NCBI RefSeq assembly: GCF_010119975.1
Contig: NZ_CP048222.1
Coordinates: 2,129,501 to 2,193,500 of the forward strand
Length of the DNA: 64,000 nucleotides
Origin: Rhodocytophaga rosea
Lineage (GTDB): Bacteria > Bacteroidota > Bacteroidia > Cytophagales > 172606-1
Reading direction: 5' to 3'
Part shown: piece after piece, positions 36,808 through 44,735 of the stretch
Layout: every line of letters begins with the position of its first letter
Numbering within the stretch: position 1 is the first letter of the stretch
The notes under the pieces: model-generated
Databases searched by the model: none
What the model was told of the DNA's origin: nothing
Seen by the model: only the letters and a program-made list of their open reading frames with translations
Program-made: the position numbers and the translations under genes

Positions 36808-38121
36808 TTAATTGTTTAAAGCAAGATCACAATCACCTGCTGATACAACCAACATATCTTTATCTTTTTCCAGAACAGTTGTAAGCGCCTGATCATATTT
36901 CTGCCACATGCGTTGCCGGTTGTAAAGTTTTATTCCCAGGTTATAAGAATTTCTCCTAAGCAGCTTAGCTAATTTTTTATCTGTAATCAATCTTTCCATA
37001 TGATCGGCAAATTCTTTCTCATCCAGGTATTTCATTCCATTTTTATGTAAAGCGATGGTAAGTTTCAAGGTATCGTATTCATGTGTGAATAATTCGTCTA
37101 AACCATCTACCCCGCTTACAATAAGGGGCAACTGGTGTAAGCGCATTTCTATAGCCGTAAAACTACACTGCTCGTGTAAAGAAGGAATTACACCTATATC
37201 GGCTAACCGGTAAAAGTCCCTTACCTGTTCTGGCGGGAGTTCTCCGGTATAAATTATTTTACTCCAGTGTGGATTTACCATAGAAATAAACTCAGAAAAA
37301 TGCCCGGCACCCATTACAACCAGTTTTAATTTTTCCATTCTTCCAGCAAGTAAGCTAAAAGCCCGGAGTAAATCCGGAATCCCTTTATCCTTGGTAACCC
37401 GTCCGGAAAATAACACGATCTTATCATTCCTGGCAAACCCGTATTTCTTTCTCAACACCTGCTTGCTCTCGTTTTTGTTTGTGGGAACAGGCATTCCATT
37501 GTAAATGGTAACTACTTTAGAAGCGGGAATATGGAGTACCTCTATAAAAAAATTCCTGGCATGGTTGGTCACTGTGATCGTAATATCTGACAATAAGGCT
37601 ATTTCCTGTTGATACCTTGTCATTTCGAAAGCCTTTGGATGAAAGCCATCGTTGCCTGTTTGCCATTCCTGGATAAATGTACGATCGGGAACATTGATAA
37701 AGTATTTCCAGCTAAAGGAATGGTGCACATACATCAGTTTACACTCCGTAAATACTTGTTTTAATTCATAAGACACATTTAGATAATCGATACTGTTTAC
37801 CCAGAATAGCAGGTTAGGTTTATCCTTCAGAAACGGGTAAATAATGCCTATGATCTGCTGTGCATACGCCTTTTGAACCGGATGATTTTCACCAGTGAGC
37901 ATAGGAATATTGGGTAAATGGGGGATGGCCAGTATGTTCATTCCCTCCTCTACATAGGAGAATACGGCTGAAATTCCGTCACAATCTGTTTTAATGAGTG
38001 TAATGCTGGTGTTGGCTTTCGTTTTAAAATAGGGAAGCAGGCTGTTTACAAAAGCCCCCTGTCCGAAATGCCCTGACCTTAATCCGCAGTAGAAGAGTAC
38101 GAGATTTGTTTGTGCCACCAC
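36808..38121 (-). CDS. Group 1 (GT4-type) glycosyltransferase
   Basis: 437 aa, cytosolic or membrane-associated. GT-B fold: N-terminal Rossmann starts NLVLFYCGLRSGHFGQGAFVNSLLPYF; the C-terminal domain has KIVLFSGRVTKDKGIPDLLRAF, LKLVVMGAGH, YTGELPPEQVRDFYRLADIGVIPSLHEQCSFTAIEM with the EX7E nucleotide-sugar motif (EQCSFTAIE), and LIVSGVDGLDELF. The N-terminus resembles a Bacteroidota subfamily linked to peptide natural products (recollection only); I see no precursor peptide gene nearby. Start is GTG. Confidence 0.85.
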   Translation of the reverse strand: MVAQTNLVLFYCGLRSGHFGQGAFVNSLLPYFKTKANTSITLIKTDCDGISAVFSYVEEGMNILAIPHLPNIPMLTGENHPVQKAYAQQIIGIIYPFLKDKPNLLFWVNSIDYLNVSYELKQVFTECKLMYVHHSFSWKYFINVPDRTFIQEWQTGNDGFHPKAFEMTRYQQEIALLSDITITVTNHARNFFIEVLHIPASKVVTIYNGMPVPTNKNESKQVLRKKYGFARNDKIVLFSGRVTKDKGIPDLLRAFSLLAGRMEKLKLVVMGAGHFSEFISMVNPHWSKIIYTGELPPEQVRDFYRLADIGVIPSLHEQCSFTAIEMRLHQLPLIVSGVDGLDELFTHEYDTLKLTIALHKNGMKYLDEKEFADHMERLITDKKLAKLLRRNSYNLGIKLYNRQRMWQKYDQALTTVLEKDKDMLVVSAGDCDLALNN

Positions 38122-38263
38122 TGTTTTTATCTAATTTATTTTAAAGCTTCTATGTTGCTTTACGGTCCTGTTTTAGCTGAATAACCAGCCTCTCAACGCT
38201 CCTGGAAAAACATCGGAATAGGTTTTTATACCTGCAACGGCTTAACCAAAGGCAGGCAGTAGC

Positions 38264-38662
38264 CTATCCAAGCCCCAGGGGATGAGTACCATTAAGGCGA
38301 AACTCGATAGCAAGGGTGAGAATGGACTTACGCATCAGCAACTTGTATTTTTCATCGGACATATTTTTATCTATCGGAATACTTTCAATGCGTCGTAGTA
38401 GATATTTCATCAGAAAGTAATATGGAAGAAATGCCAGAAATCCACAGAGAACTTTAATAATAAAATTGTCTTTCACTATTGGCGAAACAGGAATCCCTGC
38501 CTTATACTGGAGAATGGCAATTAGTGTCCAGAATGCAATATAATAGCCACAATGGAATACTATAAACCGAAACGCATAACCTTGCTCGGCATAGGCTTCA
38601 CCCCATCGCTTCTTTAGCATGACATAGCAGAAATCTCTTAGATCTACTAAGTGTTTAATCAT
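38264..38662 (-). CDS. Candidate immunity-type membrane protein, paralogue 5 of array (frameshifted C-terminus)
   Basis: 132 aa as read. Begins IKHLVDLRDFCYVMLKKRWGEAYAEQ, then two membrane helices (IVFHCGYYIAFWTLIAIL; KVLCGFLAFLPYYFLMKYLL) and the shared RRIESIPIDKNMSDEKYKLL region. The last 20 residues (AIEFRLNGTHPLGLG) are unlike the others, whereas the frame offset by one reads LLSSFALMVLIPWGLDRLLPAFG to a stop at 38242, matching paralogue 1 (VLVPWSLDRLLPSF). An extra base in the GGG run at 38314-38316 explains this; repair gives 139 aa, the same length as paralogue 1. Function inferred from context only. Confidence 0.7.
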   Translation of the reverse strand: MIKHLVDLRDFCYVMLKKRWGEAYAEQGYAFRFIVFHCGYYIAFWTLIAILQYKAGIPVSPIVKDNFIIKVLCGFLAFLPYYFLMKYLLRRIESIPIDKNMSDEKYKLLMRKSILTLAIEFRLNGTHPLGLG

Positions 38663-38669
38663 TCAATGT

Positions 38670-39128
38670 TTACTTACCAGATGATTCATATTGTATAGAG
38701 GAATTGACGATGGGCGGTATCAGTTTGTTAAAGCTCAATGGTATGATAAATAATAAAGCCGCACCGGTTGCCAGCATTAGATATGTTATTTTTACAAGCT
38801 TCTTATATTTTTCAATCGGTATTTGTTTATTGATGGGATAAACGGCCATCCGTCGGAACAGGTAGAGAAATAGTAAGATGTAGGGAACAAAAAATAACAC
38901 GCCGGTGAATAAGACCATCAATAAATTTTGTAAATAAAAGATAGATGGTAGACCTATGCCTGTCCTGTTCATAAAAATACCAATCAGCATCAAAAAAGCT
39001 ATATAATAAAGTACGAAAAAACCCATGAGTTGTGGCTTATACCACCATTTGGCCATTGTTTCCCCCTCGTGCTTTTCTAATCTCACGTAGCAAAAGTCGT
39101 GTAAATCCACTAGCTGTTTTAACATCAT
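38670..39128 (-). CDS. Candidate immunity-type membrane protein, paralogue 4 of array
   Basis: 152 aa, intact. Starts MMLKQLVDLHDFCYVRLEK, which matches the DFCYV motif of its neighbours. Three membrane helices: LMGFFVLYYIAFLMLIGIFM, LLMVLFTGVLFFVPYILLFL and ITYLMLATGAALLFIIPL. The stretch YLFRRMAVYPINKQIPIEKYKKL is the shared RR...PI...EKxK block between helices 2 and 3. Ends with a polar tail (IVNSSIQYESSGK). Seven bases before the next copy, so translated from the same transcript. No known family recognised. Confidence 0.75.
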   Translation of the reverse strand: MMLKQLVDLHDFCYVRLEKHEGETMAKWWYKPQLMGFFVLYYIAFLMLIGIFMNRTGIGLPSIFYLQNLLMVLFTGVLFFVPYILLFLYLFRRMAVYPINKQIPIEKYKKLVKITYLMLATGAALLFIIPLSFNKLIPPIVNSSIQYESSGK

Positions 39129-39167
39129 GTATTGAATTAGAACACATAAAACTATAATCCATTTCTA

Positions 39168-39582
39168 TTATTTCTTTGGGACTTGTAACTGTACCACTGC
39201 AAACAATACCAATCCAAATAACGCAACACCAATTAAAACAATAAGAATAGTTTTAAGTCTTAGCCTTTTAAACTTTTCGGCAGACATGTTTTTATCTATT
39301 GGATATTTAGCTGCTTTTCGGAAAAGATATTTGAAAAGAACGAAATAGGGAATAAACAGTAAAATTCCAACCAGTAATTTAACTGAGAATGTAATTGGAA
39401 TTGTAATTGGTGGGGCATCTGTCCTATTCAAAATAAGGGCAATTATTACCACAAATGTAAAATTATAGCATGCACACAATGCCATTACCTGGAATTGATA
39501 CCGAGATTCTGCCTCCTGTTCGCCATCGCGTTTTTTTTAACCACACATAGCAAAAATCCCTTAGATCGATTATGTGTTTCAC
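39168..39582 (-). pseudogene. Candidate immunity-type membrane protein, paralogue 3 of array (frameshift in A8 run)
   Basis: A GTG at 39582 overlaps the TGA of the upstream paralogue (GTGA), a sign of coupled translation. It gives VKHIIDLRDFCYVWLKK, then the frame breaks at eight A's (T run at 39531-39538 on the plus strand). With seven A's the reading would continue RDGEQEAESRYQFQVMALCACYNF and join the intact remainder (three helices, YLFRKAAKYPIDKNMSAEKFKRL), making 137 aa. The run may be a phase-variable switch, real decay, or a base-calling error. Confidence 0.7.
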
Positions 39583-40088
39583 CGATTAAAATCTTCTTTA
39601 AATGTGCGGGCACGCCCTCCTTCATTGATTATCAAATTAAAGAGATGTATTTCCCTTCCTCGCAAATAGGCTATAAGATACATACCTACACCAATAGCCA
39701 GAAGCCATCCAAGTAGAAAGCCTCCCCAGAATATCCAGCTGTACTTACGGTATTGTTGAGGACTATATTCAATAGGAATAGGTATATGTTCAACTCTTTT
39801 CAGTACATATCGCTTCACTAAAAACAAAGGTAAAAGGAATATTACGCCCCCTGCCAACACCTTCATCCACCAAGGATCGGTTTTACCTACTGGCATGTGC
39901 CTTATGCCCATCCCAAAATAAGACAGGGCCTGAACAACAGTAAAAAGTAATGTAGCCAGATAACCAGAAAGAAATACTATGACTTTATTTTTATACTCTG
40001 AGGCTGCACTTTCCTCATCATATTGCTTAACTGACCAGTGATAGCCAAAGTCACGAATGTTAATTATTAACTGCCAGAATGGTTTCAT
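39579..40088 (-). CDS. Candidate immunity-type membrane protein, paralogue 2 of array
   Basis: 169 aa, the most divergent copy. Start FWQLIINIRDFGYHWSVKQYDEESA has DFGYH in place of DFCYV. Helices: VIVFLSGYLATLLFTVVQAL, MKVLAGGVIFLLPLFLVKRYV and IFWGGFLLGWLLAIGVGMYLIAYL; between the last two is VLKRVEHIPIPIEYSPQQYRKY. A longer hydrophilic tail ends in GGRARTFKEDFNR. Its TGA overlaps the GTG start of paralogue 3. Function inferred from context. Confidence 0.72.
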   Translation of the reverse strand: MKPFWQLIINIRDFGYHWSVKQYDEESAASEYKNKVIVFLSGYLATLLFTVVQALSYFGMGIRHMPVGKTDPWWMKVLAGGVIFLLPLFLVKRYVLKRVEHIPIPIEYSPQQYRKYSWIFWGGFLLGWLLAIGVGMYLIAYLRGREIHLFNLIINEGGRARTFKEDFNR

Positions 40089-40140
40089 TTTGCGCTAGCT
40101 GACTTTATTTCCCATTTGGTGTGGACTCTTTCAATTCATA

Positions 40141-40560
40141 TTAAAATGAGGGTAAAAGCCTGTCTAAACTCCATGGAACTAGTACAATTAATACTATACC
40201 TATCATAAAAATAAAGAAAAGAGTGAGCCTGGCTTTTTTTAGCTTTTCTGGCGCTATATCCATATTTATAGGTATGGGCGCTAGTTTTTTTAAAATTAAT
40301 TTTATTATTAGGTAATAAGGACTAAACATAATTAGACCAACAAGCACCTTACCAAAAAAACTTTCAATTAAAAAGGAAGGTATTGGCAATCCAACCTTAA
40401 AATGAAAAACAGCTAGTAAAGCCAATAATGTACTATAGTAAAGCCCAAGGATTACCATAACAAGAAATTCGTATTCCTTTTCGGCATATTCTTTTCCATT
40501 CCGTGTCATTAATATTATATAACAATAATCACGAACATTAATTAAAAATGTCTTTAACAT
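40141..40560 (-). CDS. Candidate immunity-type membrane protein, paralogue 1 of array
   Basis: 139 aa, first of five. MLKTFLINVRDYCYIILMTRNGKEYAEKEYE is followed by three helices (FLVMVILGLYYSTLLALLAVF; VLVGLIMFSPYYLIIKLIL; LTLFFIFMIGIVLIVLVPW). The inter-helix block is LKKLAPIPINMDIAPEKLKKA. It starts 17 bases after the hairpin at 40578-40625 and 83 bases after the lipoprotein stop, so it is probably on the same transcript as the lipoprotein. Membrane location would fit protection against a membrane-acting toxin; this is inference. Confidence 0.75.
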   Translation of the reverse strand: MLKTFLINVRDYCYIILMTRNGKEYAEKEYEFLVMVILGLYYSTLLALLAVFHFKVGLPIPSFLIESFFGKVLVGLIMFSPYYLIIKLILKKLAPIPINMDIAPEKLKKARLTLFFIFMIGIVLIVLVPWSLDRLLPSF

Positions 40561-40577
40561 AAGGTTGTTAAATATTT

Positions 40578-40625
40578 ACATTTATAACTCTAATCATCTT
40601 TATTGCTGATTAGAGTTATAAATGT
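40578..40625 (-). terminator. Long hairpin between lipoprotein and first membrane paralogue
   Basis: Perfect 19-base arms (starting ACATTTATAACTC) with a 10-base loop, 18 bases downstream of the lipoprotein stop and 17 bases upstream of the first paralogue's ATG. No clear T-run. It could partly terminate transcription, stabilise the lipoprotein mRNA end, or hide the ribosome site of the first array gene. Confidence 0.6.
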
Positions 40626-40642
40626 ATTAGATTTGTTAATTA

Positions 40643-41923
40643 TTAAGGACGGGTATATACTGCTATTCCAATAGAAATTCCACCAGCTACTACTGCCACC
40701 CATGGTGCCGCAAGTATAGTAGCAGCAGCCAAGGCGGTTCCTCCTAAAACTAACTGGGCTAAATTCCATCCATCTTGATTCCATTGCCATCCATTATCTG
40801 CAATTCCCATATATAGCTGAGTTCCGCTTACAAGAACACCAACAACACCAATACGTTTACCCAATGTGGAAGCCAGAGGGCAATAACTATTAACATTTCC
40901 TCCAACACATCGTGCTAAAGCTGTTGCTTTATCAAGGCTCCATCCTGTAATGGTAGTTGCAAGGCTGACTACGTAAAGAGTCCTTGTAACGTTTACATTC
41001 ATATTTAGCCGATCTGTCCCATTTGTTGCAATTGCATTAGCCAGGTTAAAATTATAAAGCATATTTGTTGGGTAGACCCAACCGCCAGTTCCTCCGCCTC
41101 CACTACTCACCAAGGGATCATAATATGCGCCGCCGCCCGTGCCTCCACTACTACTCCCACTGCCACCCCCACTATCACCCCAACCACCATTACCACTCCC
41201 ATCACATACAGTACTCCAGGCTGTGTGTGCTACTACAGTAAATACGCCATTATCTATATACCAGGTTTGGTAATTTACACTATAGTATGTGCAGTTTTCA
41301 ATTCTTGCATTTTTGAAAGCATTATTTTCTGGGTTTATAAAACTTCCTACATTTTTCCCTTTGCTATACGAAGTACCATCTATTAGGATATCGTTCCAGT
41401 CAGTTCTTAGCAAGGTACCTGTAAATTTGTCTTTTTCCAGTTTGTACTCGTTTGCTTCCAGTTCAAAGGGATCATAGGCAATCTGGGCAAGAAAAGCCTT
41501 ATTTTCATTTTTAACTTTAATTACAATAAGCCCTTCGATAACAGGTTGAAGAAAGTATTTATCTAACTCAAGCCTGTACTTAGTCTCTTCATCATACAAA
41601 ACAACGCCTGGCCTAGCTGAATCCTCATAATCTATGGGTACCCATACCCAGCCCAGTTCTTTGTTTTTGGAATTTTTAGGCTTTTTAGCCCTACTCCAGG
41701 CTGCTTTCCTCCGGTGCTTTTTATCATCACTGGCCACCCTCAGTATGGATGCCTTGGGAAGATAAACATTATTAAACCACTTCTGGGCCTCTTCGATGGA
41801 TAAATTTTCCAGAGCAGTTTCCTCTGGAATTACGATCTCCTCTAATAAGTCTGGGCTGCAGCTCACTACTGTCAGGCCGCCAGCGAAGGCGGCAATTGTT
41901 TTCAGGAAATGTTCTCTTTTCAT
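40643..41923 (-). CDS. Candidate toxin lipoprotein with Gly/Ser hinge and hydrophobic C-terminal domain
   Basis: 426 aa. Signal MKREHFLKTIAAFAGG ends in a lipobox (VVSC, Cys 22); the KREHFLK part is Tat-like. Residues 40-230 form an N-terminal module (EEAQKWFNNVYLPKASI, LGWVWVPIDYEDSARPGVVLY, KVKNENKAFLAQIAYDPFE). Residues about 245-285 are a hinge dense in Gly, Ser and Asp. The C-terminal 110 residues contain a hydrophobic, glycine-rich region (GKRIGVVGVLVSGTQLYMGI, then ALAAATILAAPWVAVVAGG and GISIGIAVY), a pattern I associate with membrane-acting toxin tips. Followed by five membrane paralogues; divergent from an XRE regulator. Toxin role is inferred, not shown. Confidence 0.6.
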   Translation of the reverse strand: MKREHFLKTIAAFAGGLTVVSCSPDLLEEIVIPEETALENLSIEEAQKWFNNVYLPKASILRVASDDKKHRRKAAWSRAKKPKNSKNKELGWVWVPIDYEDSARPGVVLYDEETKYRLELDKYFLQPVIEGLIVIKVKNENKAFLAQIAYDPFELEANEYKLEKDKFTGTLLRTDWNDILIDGTSYSKGKNVGSFINPENNAFKNARIENCTYYSVNYQTWYIDNGVFTVVAHTAWSTVCDGSGNGGWGDSGGGSGSSSGGTGGGAYYDPLVSSGGGGTGGWVYPTNMLYNFNLANAIATNGTDRLNMNVNVTRTLYVVSLATTITGWSLDKATALARCVGGNVNSYCPLASTLGKRIGVVGVLVSGTQLYMGIADNGWQWNQDGWNLAQLVLGGTALAAATILAAPWVAVVAGGISIGIAVYTRP

Positions 41924-42530
41924 AAGTTAATAAATTTGAGTGGATTGTTAAAAGCTGGAGAAAATAAAAAAGAGTAAAATTCATTTTTATACCCAATGGA
42001 CATACCGATCCAGACACAGGAATGATGTCTGGTATAGTAAGGTAACTGTGTAAATTAAATCGCTTAAATGTATCCCAATGTAGTGATGAGCAGACGTGTA
42101 GCTATCTGTCTGCTGGTTACTGTCCGGATAGTAAGGCAAAAAGGTACATAATATAGCTTTGTGCCTGAGTATATGAGTATGTATTGAATAACAGGGATGT
42201 TGCTAGATAAATAACCAGCAACATCATCTAATGGGGGTATTTTCCAATGTATCGGGAACAGGGGCTTCTCAGGATATGACTGGTTATACCAAATAATCTA
42301 ATTGAGAAATTCTCCTGGTATTTTTCTTTTGCTCTAAAGGTAGGATTGTTTTTACTTGAAGAGTCACTCTAAAATTTATATTCAAACACCTATAGTAATA
42401 ATTTATTACCATAAGTTTTAAACGCTTGTACAATAGCTTCGCAGCTTAATTTATTTATTAATTTTTTTAACTATTTCCAGTTTCATTTGTTTTTTTTGTA
42501 TTTTTCAACAGCTACGTTATCAAACCATCT
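41924..42530. other. 607-base divergent control region
   Basis: Gap between the lipoprotein (minus) and XRE (plus) starts. No coding frame is convincing. It holds an inverted repeat, GATGTTGCT and AGCAACATC with a 12-base spacer, at 42196-42225. The last 60 bases before the XRE gene are very T-rich. Confidence 0.55.
42196..42225. promoter_or_regulatory. Inverted repeat, possible operator
   Basis: Nine-base perfect arms GATGTTGCT / AGCAACATC with a 12-base spacer, 270 bases from the lipoprotein start and 305 from the XRE start. A dimeric XRE repressor could bind such a dyad, but the distance is large and a plain hairpin is equally possible. Confidence 0.35.
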
Positions 42531-42893
42531 ATGAAAATAGGAAATAAAATAAGGAAGTTACGTGAACTGCGGAACTTCACGCAGGAGTATATGGCTGCTC
42601 AACTAAACCTATCACAAACGGCCTATTGTAAAATTGAGAAAGATGAAACCAAAGTTTCAATCGTACGCCTGGAGCAAATTGCAAAAATACTCTCAATCAG
42701 CGTAAAAGAGATACTTTCGTTCGATGAACAATCATTTTTTGGGAATATGTCCCCACACCCCAATACAGGCCATGGTATACCACATAGCGTAATACCAGAA
42801 GAGAAAAAGCTATATGAAAGCCGTATCCATCAATTGAAAGAAGAAAATAAGCATTTAAGAGACTTGATTTTATACCTGCAAAAGGGTAGCTGA
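42531..42893 (+). CDS. XRE-family helix-turn-helix regulator with C-terminal coiled coil
   Basis: 120 aa. Residues 3-65 form a Cro/C1-type HTH (IGNKIRKLRELRNFTQEYMAAQLNLSQTAYCKIEKDETKVSIVRLEQIAKILSISVKEIL). A linker leads to a short coiled coil (EEKKLYESRIHQLKEENKHLRDLILYL) that would give dimers. No ligand domain. It is divergent from the candidate toxin lipoprotein, so it may control that operon (inference). Confidence 0.88.
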   Translation: MKIGNKIRKLRELRNFTQEYMAAQLNLSQTAYCKIEKDETKVSIVRLEQIAKILSISVKEILSFDEQSFFGNMSPHPNTGHGIPHSVIPEEKKLYESRIHQLKEENKHLRDLILYLQKGS

Positions 42894-43017
42894 ACTTCTT
42901 ACTTATGTATCATCTTATTCATCCGGATTTTTGATGCTTGTTTTCAAAACAGATCTATACGATTGGTGGGTCTGGAGTATCGGTTAGAAAACAAAACCGT
43001 ATATAATTATTGGATTT

Positions 43018-43745
43018 ATGAAGCATACAGCCATATTTTATACTAATAATAACATTAGTCTAAAAGCATTTCAGAAAGTATTATCCTGTTTTATAAAAGC
43101 AATTAATCATCCCTCTTTACCTTTTGATACCTTAGGCGTAATTGTAAGTGTATTTCCGGTACTCGATCTACTGGAAACTGACTATAAGAATATAAAAAAT
43201 ATAATAGCCTCTCAGGAAATTATTAACAAAGGCCATTTAAGTATTATTGAGAAAATTTCATTGGCGCTGGCATTATTCCCATCCGACTACGTATCTCTAC
43301 ATGAGCATGATGTATTATACCCGGAAGAATATCTGCTAACCCTTCAGAACATTCTGGAAGACATGAGTTCTGCTTTTGATTATTTGGCTTATAATAACAT
43401 CATCGGCGTAAATAAAACCGGCTATCAACAACGCACCATTGTTGACCATCCCTTGAGTACGTTAGCATTCCCTTATCCAGTGATTAAAGATGTATTAGAT
43501 CACAAGCGGAGGGAGTTTTCTCTGAATGGCAACTGGTGTTACCTGGAGCCTGGGTATGGAGGTTCCTATGGAACACATTTACGTCGGCTACAATTAGGCA
43601 ATGGAGTTGAAAACCTGTGGTTCATATTAATATGAATCAAACCAATAATAATCATCACCTCACCAATCACTATTTAACGTATGAACCTATCTCCAAAAGT
43701 GGCTTTAACGAATGGCCAGGAGATTTGTCTTGTCTCTTTGAATAG
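43018..43745 (+). pseudogene. Glycosyltransferase-like hypothetical protein, one-base frameshift
   Basis: Reads 205 aa to 43635 in the first frame (MKHTAIFYTNNNISLKAFQKVLSC, LALALFPSDYVSLHEHDVLYPEEYL). The final residues ENLWFILI look wrong, and the other frame from the same point reads PVVHINMNQTNNNHHLTNHYLTYEP to a stop at 43745. An additional base in AAAACC at 43610-43615 restores one 242-aa protein. HEHDVLYP resembles the DxD-like site of GT2-type transferases and the C-terminal HINMN is a likely conserved element; the family call is tentative. Whether decay is real cannot be told. Confidence 0.6.
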
Positions 43746-44043
43746 CGCTTATCATTGAAATTTTCTATATAAGCACTTCATAGAAATTACTTCAGATCAC
43801 TCTTGAATAAAAGCAGACTGTTTTCAGAAATCCTGTTCATCCTTTCCTATAAATCCTGGTTCGGGACTTTCTTTGTATTTATAAAACATAAACTTGTATT
43901 AATCAGTTATCCCATGTAAATTGTAGCCTGGTTATAATCTGATTGCAGGTACTGGCACCTTCAACTACTTAGTAATTCTCTGCCATTTTCTGCTTATCTG
44001 GTACTGTTCTATTTACAACTATTTATTCTTATAACACATTCAT

Positions 44044-44628
44044 ATGGACCGTAGAGAAGCCATCCGACGAGTAGCCTTCCTCATGGGAGGTACCATCTCC
44101 GCCCCTGCCCTTTCAGGCATGCTGGGCGGTTGTAAAACCAATACTAAAGAGAGTGCTGCCCTTGAATCTTTTACCCCGGAAGCCAAAAGCCTGGTAGCCG
44201 AAATTGCCGAAACAATAATTCCAGAAACCAGTACTCCAGGAGCCAAAGCAGCCAAAGTGGAAGAATTTATTGCGACCATGATTCAGGATTGCTATCCGGA
44301 AAAAGAACAGAAAGTATTCTTCAGCGGACTGGAAATGGTTAATAAAGAAAGCCAGAAGGCTTACGAACGTTCCTTTGTAGAACTACAACCCAATGAGCGC
44401 ATAGAAATTTTGAAGAATGTGGAAAAAGAAGCCTTCGCCGCCCGCGACAAGCAAAAAGACCAGAAAGAAAAAGATCCAATTTTCTATTTCCAGTTTAAAG
44501 AACTCGCTTTACTCGGTTACTTTACATCCGAACCCGGGGCTACCAAAGCACTGGCATACGTACAGATTCCTGGTAAGTATGATGGCTGTGTACCTTTGAA
44601 ATCCGGCCAGAAAGCCTGGGCTATGTAA
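44044..44628 (+). CDS. Gluconate 2-dehydrogenase subunit 3 family protein
   Basis: 194 aa. The start MDRREAIRRVAFLMGG has a twin-Arg-like signal, followed by a lipobox-like LGGC. The mature part is the small helical subunit: SLVAEIAETIIPETSTPGAKAAKVEEFIATMIQDCY, FELQ-type helix NERIEILKNV, DPIFYFQFKELALLGYFTSEPGATKALAYVQIPGKYDGC. The family partners a GMC flavoprotein in a periplasmic membrane-bound dehydrogenase. The partner is the next gene, 108 bases downstream; a cytochrome third subunit is not present here. Confidence 0.88.
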   Translation: MDRREAIRRVAFLMGGTISAPALSGMLGGCKTNTKESAALESFTPEAKSLVAEIAETIIPETSTPGAKAAKVEEFIATMIQDCYPEKEQKVFFSGLEMVNKESQKAYERSFVELQPNERIEILKNVEKEAFAARDKQKDQKEKDPIFYFQFKELALLGYFTSEPGATKALAYVQIPGKYDGCVPLKSGQKAWAM

Positions 44629-44735
44629 ATAATCTTTTTATAGGTTTGTGTCACAATGGCACCTACATGTTATTGTATTACAAGCAATTACCTGTTTTTC
44701 ATCCCTATTAATACAATCTATTTATTGCATATTTT

